Shown here: positions 39,831 through 50,470 of the stretch, in pieces
Position numbering within the stretch: the first letter of the stretch is position 1
Layout: each line of letters opens with the position of its first letter
Source: Trichomonas vaginalis G3
Taxonomy: Eukaryota > Parabasalia > Trichomonadida > Trichomonadidae
Direction of reading: 5' to 3'
DNA: 64,000 bases
NCBI RefSeq assembly: GCF_026262505.1
Contig: NC_067205.1
Coordinates: 23,655,585-23,719,584, forward strand
Position numbers and translations under genes: made by a program
The notes under the pieces: model-generated
What the model was told of the DNA's origin: nothing
Seen by the model: only the letters and a program-made list of their open reading frames with translations
Database searches by the model: none

Positions 39831-40694
39831 ATGGAATCAAAGATTATTGTCATCACAGGTGCTTCCGATGGTATTGGAAAGTACACAGCAACACAGCTTG
39901 CAAAGCAGGGACATACAATCATCATTCATGGAAGGAACCCAGAGAAGACTAAAGCAGCAGCAGAAGAGATCATCAACGAGACAGGAAACAAGAACGTGAA
40001 ATACTATCTTGCTGACTTCCTTGACTTCACATCCATCAAAGAGTTTGCCGAAAAAGTCAAACACGACTACGATCATATTGATGTTCTAATCAACAATGCA
40101 GGTGCACAGTTTGGTAGTGCTCGCGAAACTACCCGTGATGGGCATGAGAAGACTATGATGGTTAATGTCTTTGCACCTTTCATATTAACGCATCTCCTCT
40201 TGCCTTCCCTCAGTAAATCACAAGCAGCAAGAGTTGTTACAGTTTCTTCTGCTTCGCACAACATGGGAGGACAACCTGCTCTTGACGACATTGAACTTGA
40301 GAAATCATACACTATGCCAAGAGCCTATGGATTTTCAAAGCTTTACGTCATATGGGTAATGAGACACTTCATTAAGTTCGCAAATGAGAAGGGAATTAAA
40401 AATATAACATTTAACTGTGTCCACCCAGGATCCACAAATTCTAATCTCGGCCGTGAGTCAACAAAGAACTGGCTCTGGTGGTTCATTTATTTGCTTTGGA
40501 AACCAATGATGAATTCAATGGAAGATGCTGCACGTCCAAGCATCACTTGCGCAACATCGAAAGACCTCGAAGGTGTCACTGGAAAATATTATGGTCCAAA
40601 AGGTGAAGAAGCTGTTTATGATAAGTTCTACACAGTTGAAAATGAGCAGAAAGTTTGGGATTACTGCATGGATATCACAAAACAATATTTGTAA
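39831..40694 (+). CDS. Short-chain dehydrogenase/reductase (SDR), copy B
   Basis: 287 residues from the ATG at 39831. Complete SDR set: TGASDGIG near 9-16 for NAD(P) binding, NNAG near 90, the catalytic Ser in VSSASHN and YGFSK. It is the only one of the three SDR copies here with both the canonical Gly motif and a whole frame. Its first 282 bases are identical to copy C, after which the two differ at roughly a quarter of positions. The family has many substrates (retinol, steroids, sugars, others) and the sequence does not choose among them. Confidence 0.9.
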   Translation: MESKIIVITGASDGIGKYTATQLAKQGHTIIIHGRNPEKTKAAAEEIINETGNKNVKYYLADFLDFTSIKEFAEKVKHDYDHIDVLINNAGAQFGSARETTRDGHEKTMMVNVFAPFILTHLLLPSLSKSQAARVVTVSSASHNMGGQPALDDIELEKSYTMPRAYGFSKLYVIWVMRHFIKFANEKGIKNITFNCVHPGSTNSNLGRESTKNWLWWFIYLLWKPMMNSMEDAARPSITCATSKDLEGVTGKYYGPKGEEAVYDKFYTVENEQKVWDYCMDITKQYL

Positions 40695-40910
40695 AAACAT
40701 TCATTTTTATTGAAACTAAACAATTAATTTGAATTTAATTTTTTTTTCGTAAGGTAATAAACATATGATTCATGATCTTTCTCATTTCTTTCCAAACTAT
40801 AGTACCATACGAAATTTACTTATCAGCCTATAATACAATCATATTTTCTGAATAAATGATAATAAGAAAAACGTAAAGGTGGCAAAATAAAATTATGTTT
40901 ATTCTTATTT

Positions 40911-41744
40911 TTATTTAGTTAAAATAACTGTGCATACAAACTCACCAGTCTTAGGGCAATTTGGATGATTTTCTAACTTGATCATTTCCGTTTTATATCC
41001 TTCTGATTCATACTATTCTGCAATAGTTCCAAGAACAATTCCGATATCAAACCATCCATTATTTGGAAATAGTGCAACACCGTTTCCGTTGATGAAAACA
41101 TGAATATTTGGTTCTTGGAATAAAATTCTGAAGTTATGAGGTTTCATAACACATGGTATCTTATGAAGCCCGAGACAGATGTCAGTTCGCTCTCCAACGT
41201 TATCGATCTTCATTGGAAACTCGTATCTGTCAAAGAATTCTTCCTCGTACACACTCTCGCCTCTGAATGATCCAAACCATTTAACAACGGATTCGACCCA
41301 ACGATCCTCGCCTTCAACGCCAAATGCAAAACCGATGACAACATCATACTTGTTCTCAAAGTACTCGATGGCTTTTGATCTGTTGAAGCCTCCGAACCAG
41401 TATGTTGCTATGTCCATGCGAGTCAGTTCAAGAATGCATCGTTCGAACATGTATCCAATCTCTTTATACTGCTCACGTGTCTGGTTTACATCGAGATTTC
41501 CCTTCTCGGTGCGCGCAAGAACCCATCCTGCTTCGTTGACAAGCATATTCATTCTTCCGAATCCTGGTGGTGTAACAACAAGTTCAATCTTGTATCCAAG
41601 GTTTTTACCTACTGAATTAATCCTTTCAACTGTACTTTCAACAAAATGCTTCTTGCTGTCTTCAAATTCAGCTTTAGTGAATGCACGTGTGCTGTGCCTC
41701 CTCTTGAATGCTTCTGGCATTGTCCTAATGTATTCGACACTCAT
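40911..41744 (-). pseudogene. Nitroreductase-like flavoprotein with an in-frame TAG
   Basis: Starts MSVEYIRTMPEAFKRRHSTRAF. The RRHSTRAF phrase matches the FMN-binding start of nitroreductases (RRSxRxF). A helix LELTRMDIATYWFGGF and the strand VVIGFAFG follow, as in the family's 'TM1586' type. The frame meets TAG at 41013-41015 after 243 codons. The same frame then continues for 33 sensible codons (YESEGYKTEMIKLENHPNCP onward) to TAA at 40911. So the natural protein is probably about 277 residues and this copy loses its last 34. Nitroreductases reduce nitro drugs such as metronidazole. An initiator TCATTTTT lies at 41762-41769. Confidence 0.7.
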
Positions 41745-41761
41745 ATGTGAGCTTCTTTAAT

Positions 41762-41769
41762 AAAAATGA
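41762..41769 (-). promoter_or_regulatory. Trichomonad initiator of the nitroreductase-like gene
   Basis: TCATTTTT on the minus strand, giving a leader of about 23 bases to the ATG at 41744. Confidence 0.6.
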
Positions 41770-43043
41770 ACTAAAATTTATTTCAATAAAATTTTATTCA
41801 AAAAAATTTTTACCCATTCTGTTCAATTTTTCTGAGGTCTATCGAGATATCAATTGAGAAACATAACTTTGCCCAAGCATAATCCCTGATATGTGTATTA
41901 AAATAAATAAAATACACAATTTCTATTCAAAGAATCGAATTTTTGTAATTTTTGCTGATCAATAATATTTTAAATCATTTATTATTATTTATTTTAGAAA
42001 ATGGATGTTTTATGATAATTTATGCAAAGTATATTATATGTATTCGACATGTATATTATATCTGAGTAGATATTTTTTATGATTTGCAATTAATTTAGCT
42101 GAAATTGAAAATTATCATAAATCTTATAAGCTTATTAAATTTTAATAATATTTATCAATACAATTTAATGATTAATGTACTATATAATTTATTTTTATTA
42201 TGAAATTAATCTAATTTATTGGAGTTCAAGTAAATTACTTCTAATTTAATTCATATTTTTATAATTTATATCTATTTTCATGATGTTTCGAGTTAAAATG
42301 CAATCATATTTTTTCAAAAAAATTATTTTCATTCAAAATGTTTTACTATCACATCATATGCAATTATTTCCTATGAAAAGCAAAATATTTTCATAAAATA
42401 ATATTATATTTTTAACATTTTCAATTTGATTTTTGTTACACAATAATATCACAATTTTTCAATATAAAACTAGTGATTTAAAAGTAATGATCTCTATCAA
42501 AATAATGTTATTGGCTGATTGATTCAATACAGATTTAGTACATATATTTTTCACATAAATTTGAATTATCGCAATTCAAATATTTGAGAGGGTAAACAAA
42601 AATTTTAATAAGTTGACTGAGATTATGTCAACAAAGTTATTTTTATCAATTTTGTAATTCGTTGACTCTCAAATAATATCATTGATAATATGAACAATAT
42701 AAATTTTATGACAATCATTTTGAAATGATCGTTACCAAATAAAATAAACGATTCTAACAATCCGAATATTATTATTTATAATGCTATTAAGTTAATAGTA
42801 TTGTTTATGTAATTATTTTTGTTTTTATATCTATAAATTTGATTACCCATCAATCACAATTTTTGAATAAAAATACCCAAACTACACAATTTTTTCAATG
42901 AGTTATTCAAAATTAAGAGAAATAGGTAGATTGTGATAAAAAAGATTTTAACGCAAAACCATAATATATTAATTATATGTTAATTATTTGGATAATTTTC
43001 AATAAAAACCTCTATTATATCAAAAATTTTTTTCAAAGAAAAA
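41770..43043. other. AT-rich spacer
   Basis: Nearly 1.3 kb of extremely AT-rich sequence. The right part (about 42740-43040) is a diverged copy of the DNA upstream of SDR copy B. No gene, RNA or repeat array seen. Confidence 0.6.
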
Positions 43044-43590
43044 TCATTTTTGTTGATGGAATCAAAGATTATTGTCATCACAGGTGCTTCCGATGGTATT
43101 GGAAAGTACACAGCAACACAGCTTGCAAAGCAGGGACATACAATCATCATTCATGGAAGGAACCCAGAGAAGACTAAAGCAGCAGCAGAAGAGATCATCA
43201 ACGAGACAGGAAACAAGAACGTGAAATACTATCTTGCTGACTTCCTTGACTTCACATCCATCAAAGAGTTTGCCGAAAAAGTCAAACACGACTACGATCA
43301 TATTGATGTTCTAATCAACAATGCAGGTGCACAGTTTGGTAAAGATCGTCAAGAAACAGCTGCGGGTCATGAGAAAACGATGATGGTCAATGTTTATGCG
43401 CCATTCCTTTTGACACATTTGTTTTTACCACTACTCCAAAAGTCTCATTCAGCAAGAGTTGTTACAGTTTCTTCTGATTCTTATAAGCTTAGCGGAAAGC
43501 CTCTTTATGATGATTTTGAACTTAAAAAGAATTATTCTCTGACAAAATCATATGGATTATCCAAGTTGTACGTAATTTGGATAATGAGAC

Positions 43591-45466
43591 GAGAAAAAAA
43601 CATAGCACACATTTGCACACATTTTGACACTTTTTCTGACAAGCATCATTCAAATTTGAAGAAAAACCTCTAAATTTCATTCAAATTTCTGTCAAAATGT
43701 GTGCAAAATTGAAATAGGCACACATTTTGACATACGATTATTTATATACGTTATTTTAATGGTTTCAGAGAAATCTTCGTTACACATTATTGAAGATTAC
43801 TCAATATTTAAGTGAATGACTCACTACCACCTGTTTAGAAAAATGGTAGCATAAAATCCAAATGTCACATATATTATTTCTTATTTCATACAAATAAACT
43901 TACAATTATAACCTCAACTTGTTTGCAAAGCAGAAACTCAATATAAGCAATCGATCAGTAGTGTATTTAAAAGTCGAATTTAAATTTAAAAATTTATAAT
44001 CTTATTTCGGAACCAAATAGTATAAATTTAGGACAAAAAGCTACGTGGTGTTGATAACAACTATTAAAATTCAAATATTACTACCATGAACAATACAATG
44101 GCTCATATTGATAATTGATAAACGTGCATATAAATTGCATATATCATCAATGTCATTAAGTAAAATACATGTATATAAATAGATTAGAAATATTTTTCGG
44201 TTAGAATTAAAATCTATGTAATAAAAAATAAGTTATAAAAATAAATACCGAATTTTTATTTGTAATATAAACTGCTACAATATGCTAGTGTATACAAATG
44301 TATTTGTCGTATTGATTTGAAAGATCTTCAACATGGTTCAGATCTAAATTTGAAACTCGTAAAATAAAGCGAATCTTTATTTATAATATAAACTGCTACA
44401 ATATGCTAGTGTGTACAAATGTATTTGTCGTATTGATTTGAAAGATCTTCAACATGGTTCAGATCTAAATTTGAAACTCGTAAAATAAAGCGAATCTTTA
44501 TTTATAATATAAACTGCTACAATATGCTAGTGTGTACAAATGTGTTTGTACAAATGTATAACTCTTTGTCAATTGTTATGGCACCTTATAACTTAAAAAT
44601 CATTTTCATTAACAAATATAAAAAGTGACAATTAATATTTTCATTAAATGCATATTTAATTATCAAAACAATGTCGATTTAGCTTGAATGTTCATTATAA
44701 ATGTGTAAGTTTAGGAAAACAAAAAATAATTAATTCTCGCAAAGAAACTTATTTTAAAAGAACCTAAACAAAAGTTCATATAATAATAAATCTAAAAATA
44801 GATATTAATTTAAACGAAGATAATGAGAGAATGGGGATGTTGTAAAACAATGAGACTTAATGATCAAATAATTAAAATAATAAAATTAATTAAAGGAAAG
44901 CTAAAATAGTTTAATGAATTTTTATAGATTGATTACACAATCAATGTTTCTGTGTCAATGTACATCAATCAACATTGTTTCATTGAATTTTGTCTTTCAC
45001 CAAGAAGATTCAAGAACAAAGTTTTGTAGTTTCAATAGATTGATTACACAATCAATGTTTCTGTGTCAATGTACATCAATCAACATTGTTTCATTGAATT
45101 TTGTCTTTCACCAAGAAGATTCAAGAACAAAGTTTTGTAGTTTCAATAGATTGATTACACAATCAATGTTTCTGTGTCAATGTACATCAATCAACATTGT
45201 TTCATTGAATTTTGTCTTTCACCAAGAAGATTCAAGAACAAAGTTTTGTAGTTTCAATAGATTGATTACACAATCAATGTTTCTGTGTCAATGTACATCA
45301 ATCAACATTGTTTCATTGAATTTTGTCTTTCACCAAGAAGATTCAAGAACAAAGTTTTGTAGTTTCAATAGATTGATTACACAATCAATGTTTCTGTGTC
45401 AATGTACATCAATCAACATTGTTTCATTGAATTTTGTCTTTCACCAAGAAGATTCAAGAACAAGTT
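43591..45466. repeat. Left arm of the MULE-type element
   Basis: Outer 1.33 kb is mirrored by 47385-48837, which is longer by one 121-bp unit. It contains 121-bp tandem repeats at 44250-44545 (phrase ACTGCTACAATATGCTAG at 44271, 44392 and 44513) and a 111-bp array at 44925-45466. Confidence 0.85.
44925..45466. repeat. 111-bp minisatellite, left arm (about 5 units)
   Basis: Exact 111-base period. 111 is a multiple of three, so one frame stays open through the array (37-residue unit FNRLITQS...), but there is no reason to think it is translated. Each unit holds an inverted repeat ATTGATT/AATCAAT. Confidence 0.9.
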
Positions 45467-46134
45467 TTCCTCTTTTTCTTTTTTAAATGATTAAAATATT
45501 ACCTTGCTTCAACTTTACACGTTTTCGTTTACTAAAATTATCTTTTACCTTCACTTATCTTATCATACCCAATTATTCATTTAATTCTATATTTTTCTGA
45601 CCAAAAATCCTCTCAAATCTCCCTTCTTCTTTCAAAAATTCTATGAGTTTATTCAAATTTCCTTTAAATCTTTGCTAGTCCTTCTATGAGATTCATTCTA
45701 AAATTTTTGAAAAAAATTTAAAATTTGCTAAATATATTCTTTATTACTTTGCACTATTTTCCAATTGAAAAATCGTCGATTTTAATCAAATGTAAGATCA
45801 TAATAATAAAAATTATGAAACTTACCGTGTTTATTAGTAAATTTCAATATGAAGTTGTTATACAAACAGCTGGGACTTTAAATTGAGAAATTGCATAATT
45901 CCATCTACAAATTTTGGTCTAGACAATAATCATTGATAAATTATAATATATGTATTATGTGTATTTACATTGCATATATAACAATTTCAATTTCTATATT
46001 AAATTGTTATTTGATATCAGCTATATTTGTTCAGGTAAAATGAAGTGTAAAAATATAACTCATGAATTACATATATATATATTATTTTTATTATTAAAAT
46101 CAAATTCAGATTTATAAATTAAGGTTATTCATTT

Positions 46135-46676
46135 TTGATATGGTTATCACGCTCAAATATGGAAATAAAATTAAAAAAAGTCAATACTCCTCAAAAAATA
46201 CATTGTCTATCATTATATCTATATGCTTCCAAAGTATTTCATCTTAAACTAAAGACTTTTATATTACAAAAAGATTCAAAGAAGATACAATTGTTTAATT
46301 ATGTTAAACATTATTCAGATATGACAATTGAAATAAAAGAGTCAAAAAAGCCTCTAAACTATTTGACAATCCAATAATTTCTTCAACTAAACTATCAAAT
46401 TTGGAGGATTTAATAAAATGTGGATATGATATGGATATTTCACAAATTGCATTGTTTTCAGCCAGAAATGACATTGATACTGCTATGAAAATACTGAACA
46501 TGGATTCAATCGAAGAATATGGATATGAACTTAATTGCTTATTAAAACAAGTAAGAGAATTTAGAAGAAGTGATATAAAAGGTCAAATGATTGCAATAAG
46601 GACAGATAGCAATGGTAAAAAATACACAGAAGTATTAGCAGAAGGGATTTTTAAAGCAGATAGCGATGTTGATTGA
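46135..46676 (+). pseudogene. Possible captured gene fragment with UBA-like segment
   Basis: The central part of the transposon has coding-like sequence in two overlapping frames (46135-46377 and 46401-46676). The second reads LEDLIKCGYDMDISQIALFS, then ARNDIDTAMKILNM, which has the helix-GY-helix-helix pattern of a ubiquitin-associated (UBA) domain. It runs into the right-arm array without a natural end. It looks like a piece of a host gene picked up by the element, as Pack-MULEs do. The UBA reading is by pattern only. Confidence 0.35.
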
Positions 46677-48837
46677 TGTACATTGACACAGAAACATTGA
46701 TTGTGTAATCAATCTATTGAAACTACAAAACTTTGTTCTTGAATCTTCTTGGTGAAAGACAAAATTCAATGAAACAATGTTAATTGATGTACATTGACAC
46801 AGAAACATTGATTGTGTAATCAATCTATTGAAACTACAAAACTTTGTTCTTGAATCTTCTTGGTGAAAGACAAAATTCAATGAAACAATGTTGATTGATG
46901 TACATTGACACAGAAACATTGATTGTGTAATCAATCTATTGAAACTACAAAACTTTGTTCTTGAATCTTCTTGGTGAAAGACAAAATTCAATGAAACAAT
47001 GTTGATTGATGTACATTGACACAGAAACATTGATTGTGTAATCAATCTATTGAAACTACAAAACTTTGTTCTTGAATCTTCTTGGTGAAAGACAAAATTC
47101 AATGAAACAATGTTGATTGATGTACATTGACACAGAAACATTGATTGTGTAATCAATCTATTGAAACTACAAAACTTTGTTCTTGAATCTTCTTGGTGAA
47201 AGACAAAATTCAATGAAACAATGTTAATTGATGTACATTGACACAGAAACATTGATTGTGTAATCAATCTATTGAAACTACAAAACTTTGTTCTTGAATC
47301 TTCTTGGTGAAAGACAAAATTCAATGAAACAATGTTGATTGATGTACATTGACACAGAAACATTGATTGTGTAATCAATCTATAAAAATTCATTAAACTA
47401 TTTTAGCTTTCCTTTAATTAATTTTATTATTTTAATTATTTGATCATTAAGTCTCATTGTTTTACAACATCCCCATTCTCTCATTATCTTCGTTTAAATT
47501 AATATCTATTTTTAGATTTATTATTATATGAACTTTTGTTTAGGTTCTTTTAAAATAAGTTTCTTTGCGAGAATTAATTATTTTTTGTTTTCCTAAACTT
47601 ACACATTTATAATGAACATTCAAGCTAAATCGACATTGTTTTGATAATTAAATATGCATTTAATGAAAATATTAATTGTCACTTTTTATATTTGTTAATG
47701 AAAATGATTTTTAAGTTATAAGGTGCCATAACAATTGACAAAGAGTTATACATTTGTACAAACACATTTGTACACACTAGCATATTGTAGCAGTTTATAT
47801 TATAAATAAAGATTCGCTTTATTTTACGAGTTTCAAATTTAGATCTGAACCATGTTGAAGATCTTTCAAATCAATACGACAAATACATTTGTACACACTA
47901 GCATATTGTAGCAGTTTATATTATAAATAAAGATTCGCTTTATTTTACGAGTTTCAAATTTAGATCTGAACCATGTTGAAGATCTTTCAAATCAATACGA
48001 CAAATACATTTGTACACACTAGCATATTGTAGCAGTTTATATTATAAATAAAGATTCGCTTTATTTTACGAGTTTCAAATTTAGATCTGAACCATGTTGA
48101 AGATCTTTCAAATCAATACGACAAATACATTTGTATACACTAGCATATTGTAGCAGTTTATATTACAAATAAAAATTCGGTATTTATTTTTATAACTTAT
48201 TTTTTATTACATAGATTTTAATTCTAACCGAAAAATATTTCTAATCTATTTATATACATGTATTTTACTTAATGACATTGATGATATATGCAATTTATAT
48301 GCACGTTTATCAATTATCAATATGAGCCATTGTATTGTTCATGGTAGTAATATTTGAATTTTAATAGTTGTTATCAACACCACGTAGCTTTTTGTCCTAA
48401 ATTTATACTATTTGGTTCCGAAATAAGATTATAAATTTTTAAATTTAAATTCGACTTTTAAATACACTACTGATCGATTGCTTATATTGAGTTTCTGCTT
48501 TGCAAACAAGTTGAGGTTATAATTGTAAGTTTATTTGTATGAAATAAGAAATAATATATGTGACATTTGGATTTTATGCTACCATTTTTCTAAACAGGTG
48601 GTAGTGAGTCATTCACTTAAATATTGAGTAATCTTCAATAATGTGTAACGAAGATTTCTCTGAAACCATTAAAATAACGTATATAAATAATCGTATGTCA
48701 AAATGTGTGCCTATTTCAATTTTGCACACATTTTGACAGAAATTTGAATGAAATTTAGAGGTTTTTCTTCAAATTTGAATGATGCTTGTCAGAAAAAGTG
48801 TCAAAATGTGTGCAAATGTGTGCATTTTATCCATCTC
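46668..48837. repeat. Right arm of the MULE-type element
   Basis: Inverted copy of the left arm. It has about 6.5 units of the 111-bp repeat (46668-47385) against about 5 on the left, and four units of the 121-bp repeat (about 47765-48180) against three. A few units differ by a single base (for example GTTAATTG for GTTGATTG), so units are being homogenised. Confidence 0.85.
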
Positions 48838-49050
48838 TAATGAGACACTTTATCAAATTTACTGCAGCTAAAGGTATCAACAGTATCACATTTAACTGTG
48901 TCCATCCAGGTTCAACACCATCAAATCTCGGAAGAGAATCAACCAAATTCTGGTTATTTAGTCTTATCAACTTCCTCTGGACTCCAATGATGAATTCAAT
49001 GGAAGATGCTGCACGTCCAAGCATCACATGTGAGTTAGTATACATATCTT

Positions 49051-49081
49051 GTGTACTGAGGCACTGCGCGCCTCCGTACAC
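49051..49081. repeat. Nested hairpin at the left end of Polinton 2
   Basis: GTGTAC, T, GAGGC, loop ACTGCGC, GCCTC, C, GTACAC: outer stem of six pairs and inner stem of five. It has the same two-level layout as the ends of Polinton 1 but a different sequence. Confidence 0.75.
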
Positions 49082-49235
49082 CACTTAACCTTAAATATTT
49101 ACAAAACCATTAACATATATTTTTACAACACAAACGACAACACTAACTTAACATTAAATATTTACAAAGCCGCCAACCACTTCACTTCACTAACGTTTTC
49201 ACAAACGACTTCATTAATGTAAAAAATAAGCGTTC

Positions 49236-49556
49236 TCACTTACAAAAGTATTGCAACTCCTCCCATTGCTGTGCTTCACATAACAGCTCATAATCTTCTG
49301 ACTCACTTTCTTCTTCATATAGGTCAAAATCACTGTCAAAATGAATGTTAGTAAGTTTTGACAAAGCTAATGAAACACGTTTACCGTTTGTATCGTATGC
49401 TTGTATAAACTTTCCATTCTTCATTCCTTCATAAACGCTCAAACTAACTTTACCCTTTCTCCCTCGTATCTGATAGAATGTATTTTCACGAGGAACGAAG
49501 AACAAATTCTTGAACTCATGACCGTTGTAGTTTGTTATCTCAATAGTTTTCGTCAT
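49236..49556 (-). CDS. Small Polinton protein (106 aa)
   Basis: MTKTIEITNYNGHEFKN is followed by a beta-rich middle (NTFYQIRGRKGKVSLSVYEG, then YDTNGKRVSLALSKL) and an acidic C-terminus (DLYEEESESEDYE). The middle has the strand pattern of small DNA-binding modules attached to HNH enzymes, but no catalytic part is present. First gene inside the left end. Intact. Confidence 0.55.
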   Translation of the reverse strand: MTKTIEITNYNGHEFKNLFFVPRENTFYQIRGRKGKVSLSVYEGMKNGKFIQAYDTNGKRVSLALSKLTNIHFDSDFDLYEEESESEDYELLCEAQQWEELQYFCK

Positions 49557-49649
49557 TTACATCCAAATAAAATAAAAAATAAACTTAAAAAATAATGATA
49601 TCACCACCCTCACACGTATGAAAACATAGCACAAAAATAAATTTAGGTG

Positions 49650-49700
49650 AAGTGGTGAGATCTCACCTGTTTTCTCACCTGTTTTTTCACCCTGTTGAAT
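49650..49700. repeat. AGATCT palindrome (GTGAGATCTCAC type) with iterated half-sites
   Basis: GGTGAGATCTCACC at 49655-49668, followed by TCTCACC and TTTCACC at 12-base spacing. It lies between the genes at 49236-49556 and 49709-49960. Confidence 0.9.
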
Positions 49701-49708
49701 TCATTGCT

Positions 49709-49960
49709 TTATTCCTCACTGTCGTCTGCTTTCTCCAACTCTTCTAACTTCTTCCTAAGTTCAGCAATGTTGTCCTCATGAAGTTTAATCTTCCTTAATA
49801 TACCTTCTCTATCTAATGGTTGCTTTATCTTTCTAAACTGAACTCTACCATCCTTCATAGTATAAATGTAAAAACCTTCTGGAATAATTCCTGATTTAAT
49901 GTATTCTACCAAGAACTTTTGTTTCATTGCTTCAGTGACTTTATTTGTCATTTCAATCAA
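49709..49960 (-). CDS. Small Polinton protein with shared module (83 aa)
   Basis: The N-terminal half (FLVEYIKSGIIPEGFYIYTM, KDGRVQFRKIKQPL) matches the pattern of the starts of the proteins at 52073 and 33012. The C-terminal half is a short coiled coil (ILRKIKLHEDNIAELRKKLE). Preceded by TTTTTATTTGATTGAA. Function unknown; it could be the minimal form of the shared module. Confidence 0.55.
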   Translation of the reverse strand: MIEMTNKVTEAMKQKFLVEYIKSGIIPEGFYIYTMKDGRVQFRKIKQPLDREGILRKIKLHEDNIAELRKKLEELEKADDSEE

Positions 49961-49999
49961 ATAAAAATTTTAATATTAAATAAAAATAACGTTATTTTT

Positions 50000-50440
50000 T
50001 CAGTAAGGAAACGCAGGAGTTTTACGATTTATTTGAGGAGTAGGTTCTGGTTTAAATGTTGGAGTCGGTTTAGGAGTTGACTTTTGAACAGGAGTTTGTA
50101 CTTCCATAGGTTCAGGAGTCATTGAAGGTTTTGCTTGTGAAGGTGTCGGAGTTTGTTTAACTTCAGCTACTTCAGTATTATTTACAACATTTGCTTTATT
50201 TCTTTTCAACATCATTACTGCTACTGCTGTAGCTAGCAAACCTAGTGGGAGACCATATCTTATATAAGGACTTGACCAAATGCTATTTTTGACAGGAGCT
50301 GGTGGAACACCTAACCTTGGTGAGACTGCTCTTTGCCATTGTGCAGCTCGTAAGAAATATTCAATAGGTGCTCCATAATCGTTTGGTAAAGTTTGTTTCA
50401 TAAATGGTGAAGGTTCACGAGAGCTTGATGAAGAACTCAT
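50000..50440 (-). CDS. Single-span membrane protein with Pro-rich tail (146 aa)
   Basis: A Ser-rich start, then about 60 soluble residues, one clear membrane helix (YGLPLGLLATAVAVMML) closed by KRNK, then a long Pro/Thr-rich tail. It lies directly downstream of the major capsid gene in the same direction, so a virion membrane or assembly role is plausible. Intact; no family recognised. Confidence 0.6.
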   Translation of the reverse strand: MSSSSSSREPSPFMKQTLPNDYGAPIEYFLRAAQWQRAVSPRLGVPPAPVKNSIWSSPYIRYGLPLGLLATAVAVMMLKRNKANVVNNTEVAEVKQTPTPSQAKPSMTPEPMEVQTPVQKSTPKPTPTFKPEPTPQINRKTPAFPY

Positions 50441-50470
50441 TTATAAGCTTTAAAAATAAACGTTCATCCT

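Larger units (their letters stand above)
43582..48846. mobile_element. Mutator-like (MULE-type) DNA transposon, non-autonomous, with 9-bp TSD
   Basis: The element is 43591-48837, flanked by TAATGAGAC on both sides (43582-43590 and 48838-48846), a 9-bp target duplication typical of Mutator-like elements. The ends begin GAGA, and from about base 15 inward the arms are almost perfect inverted repeats (GCACACATTTGCACAC). The arms are about 1.9 and 2.2 kb long, because tandem arrays inside them differ in copy number. The centre (about 45470-46665) has no transposase. It is therefore a non-autonomous long-TIR element moved by an enzyme made elsewhere. Confidence 0.8.
43056..49027 (+). pseudogene. 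SDR copy C, split by a transposon and truncated by Polinton 2
   Basis: The 5' part (43056-43590) carries TGASDGIG, NNAG and YGLSK. The frame stops at the transposon and resumes cleanly at 48847 (...CTTTATCAAATTTACTGC) after the 9-bp target duplication. It then breaks off at about 49027, where Polinton 2 begins, before the last third of the gene. Two tracts are identical to copy B: the first 282 bases, and about 44 bases just before the final break. The intact initiator TCATTTTT is at 43044-43051. The gene is dead in this arrangement. Confidence 0.9.

Noticed and set aside
44914-45486. A 190-codon open frame made of five 37-residue repeats, and its mirror at 46635-47393 (252 codons)
   Set aside because: The frame is open only because the 111-bp satellite unit is a multiple of three. 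It lies in inverted arms of a transposon and shows no sign of protein selection.
43591-48837. Reading the long inverted arms as LTRs or as Polinton ends
   Set aside because: The arms are inverted, not direct; there is no capsid, polymerase or integrase between them; and the 9-bp duplication fits Mutator-like elements better.
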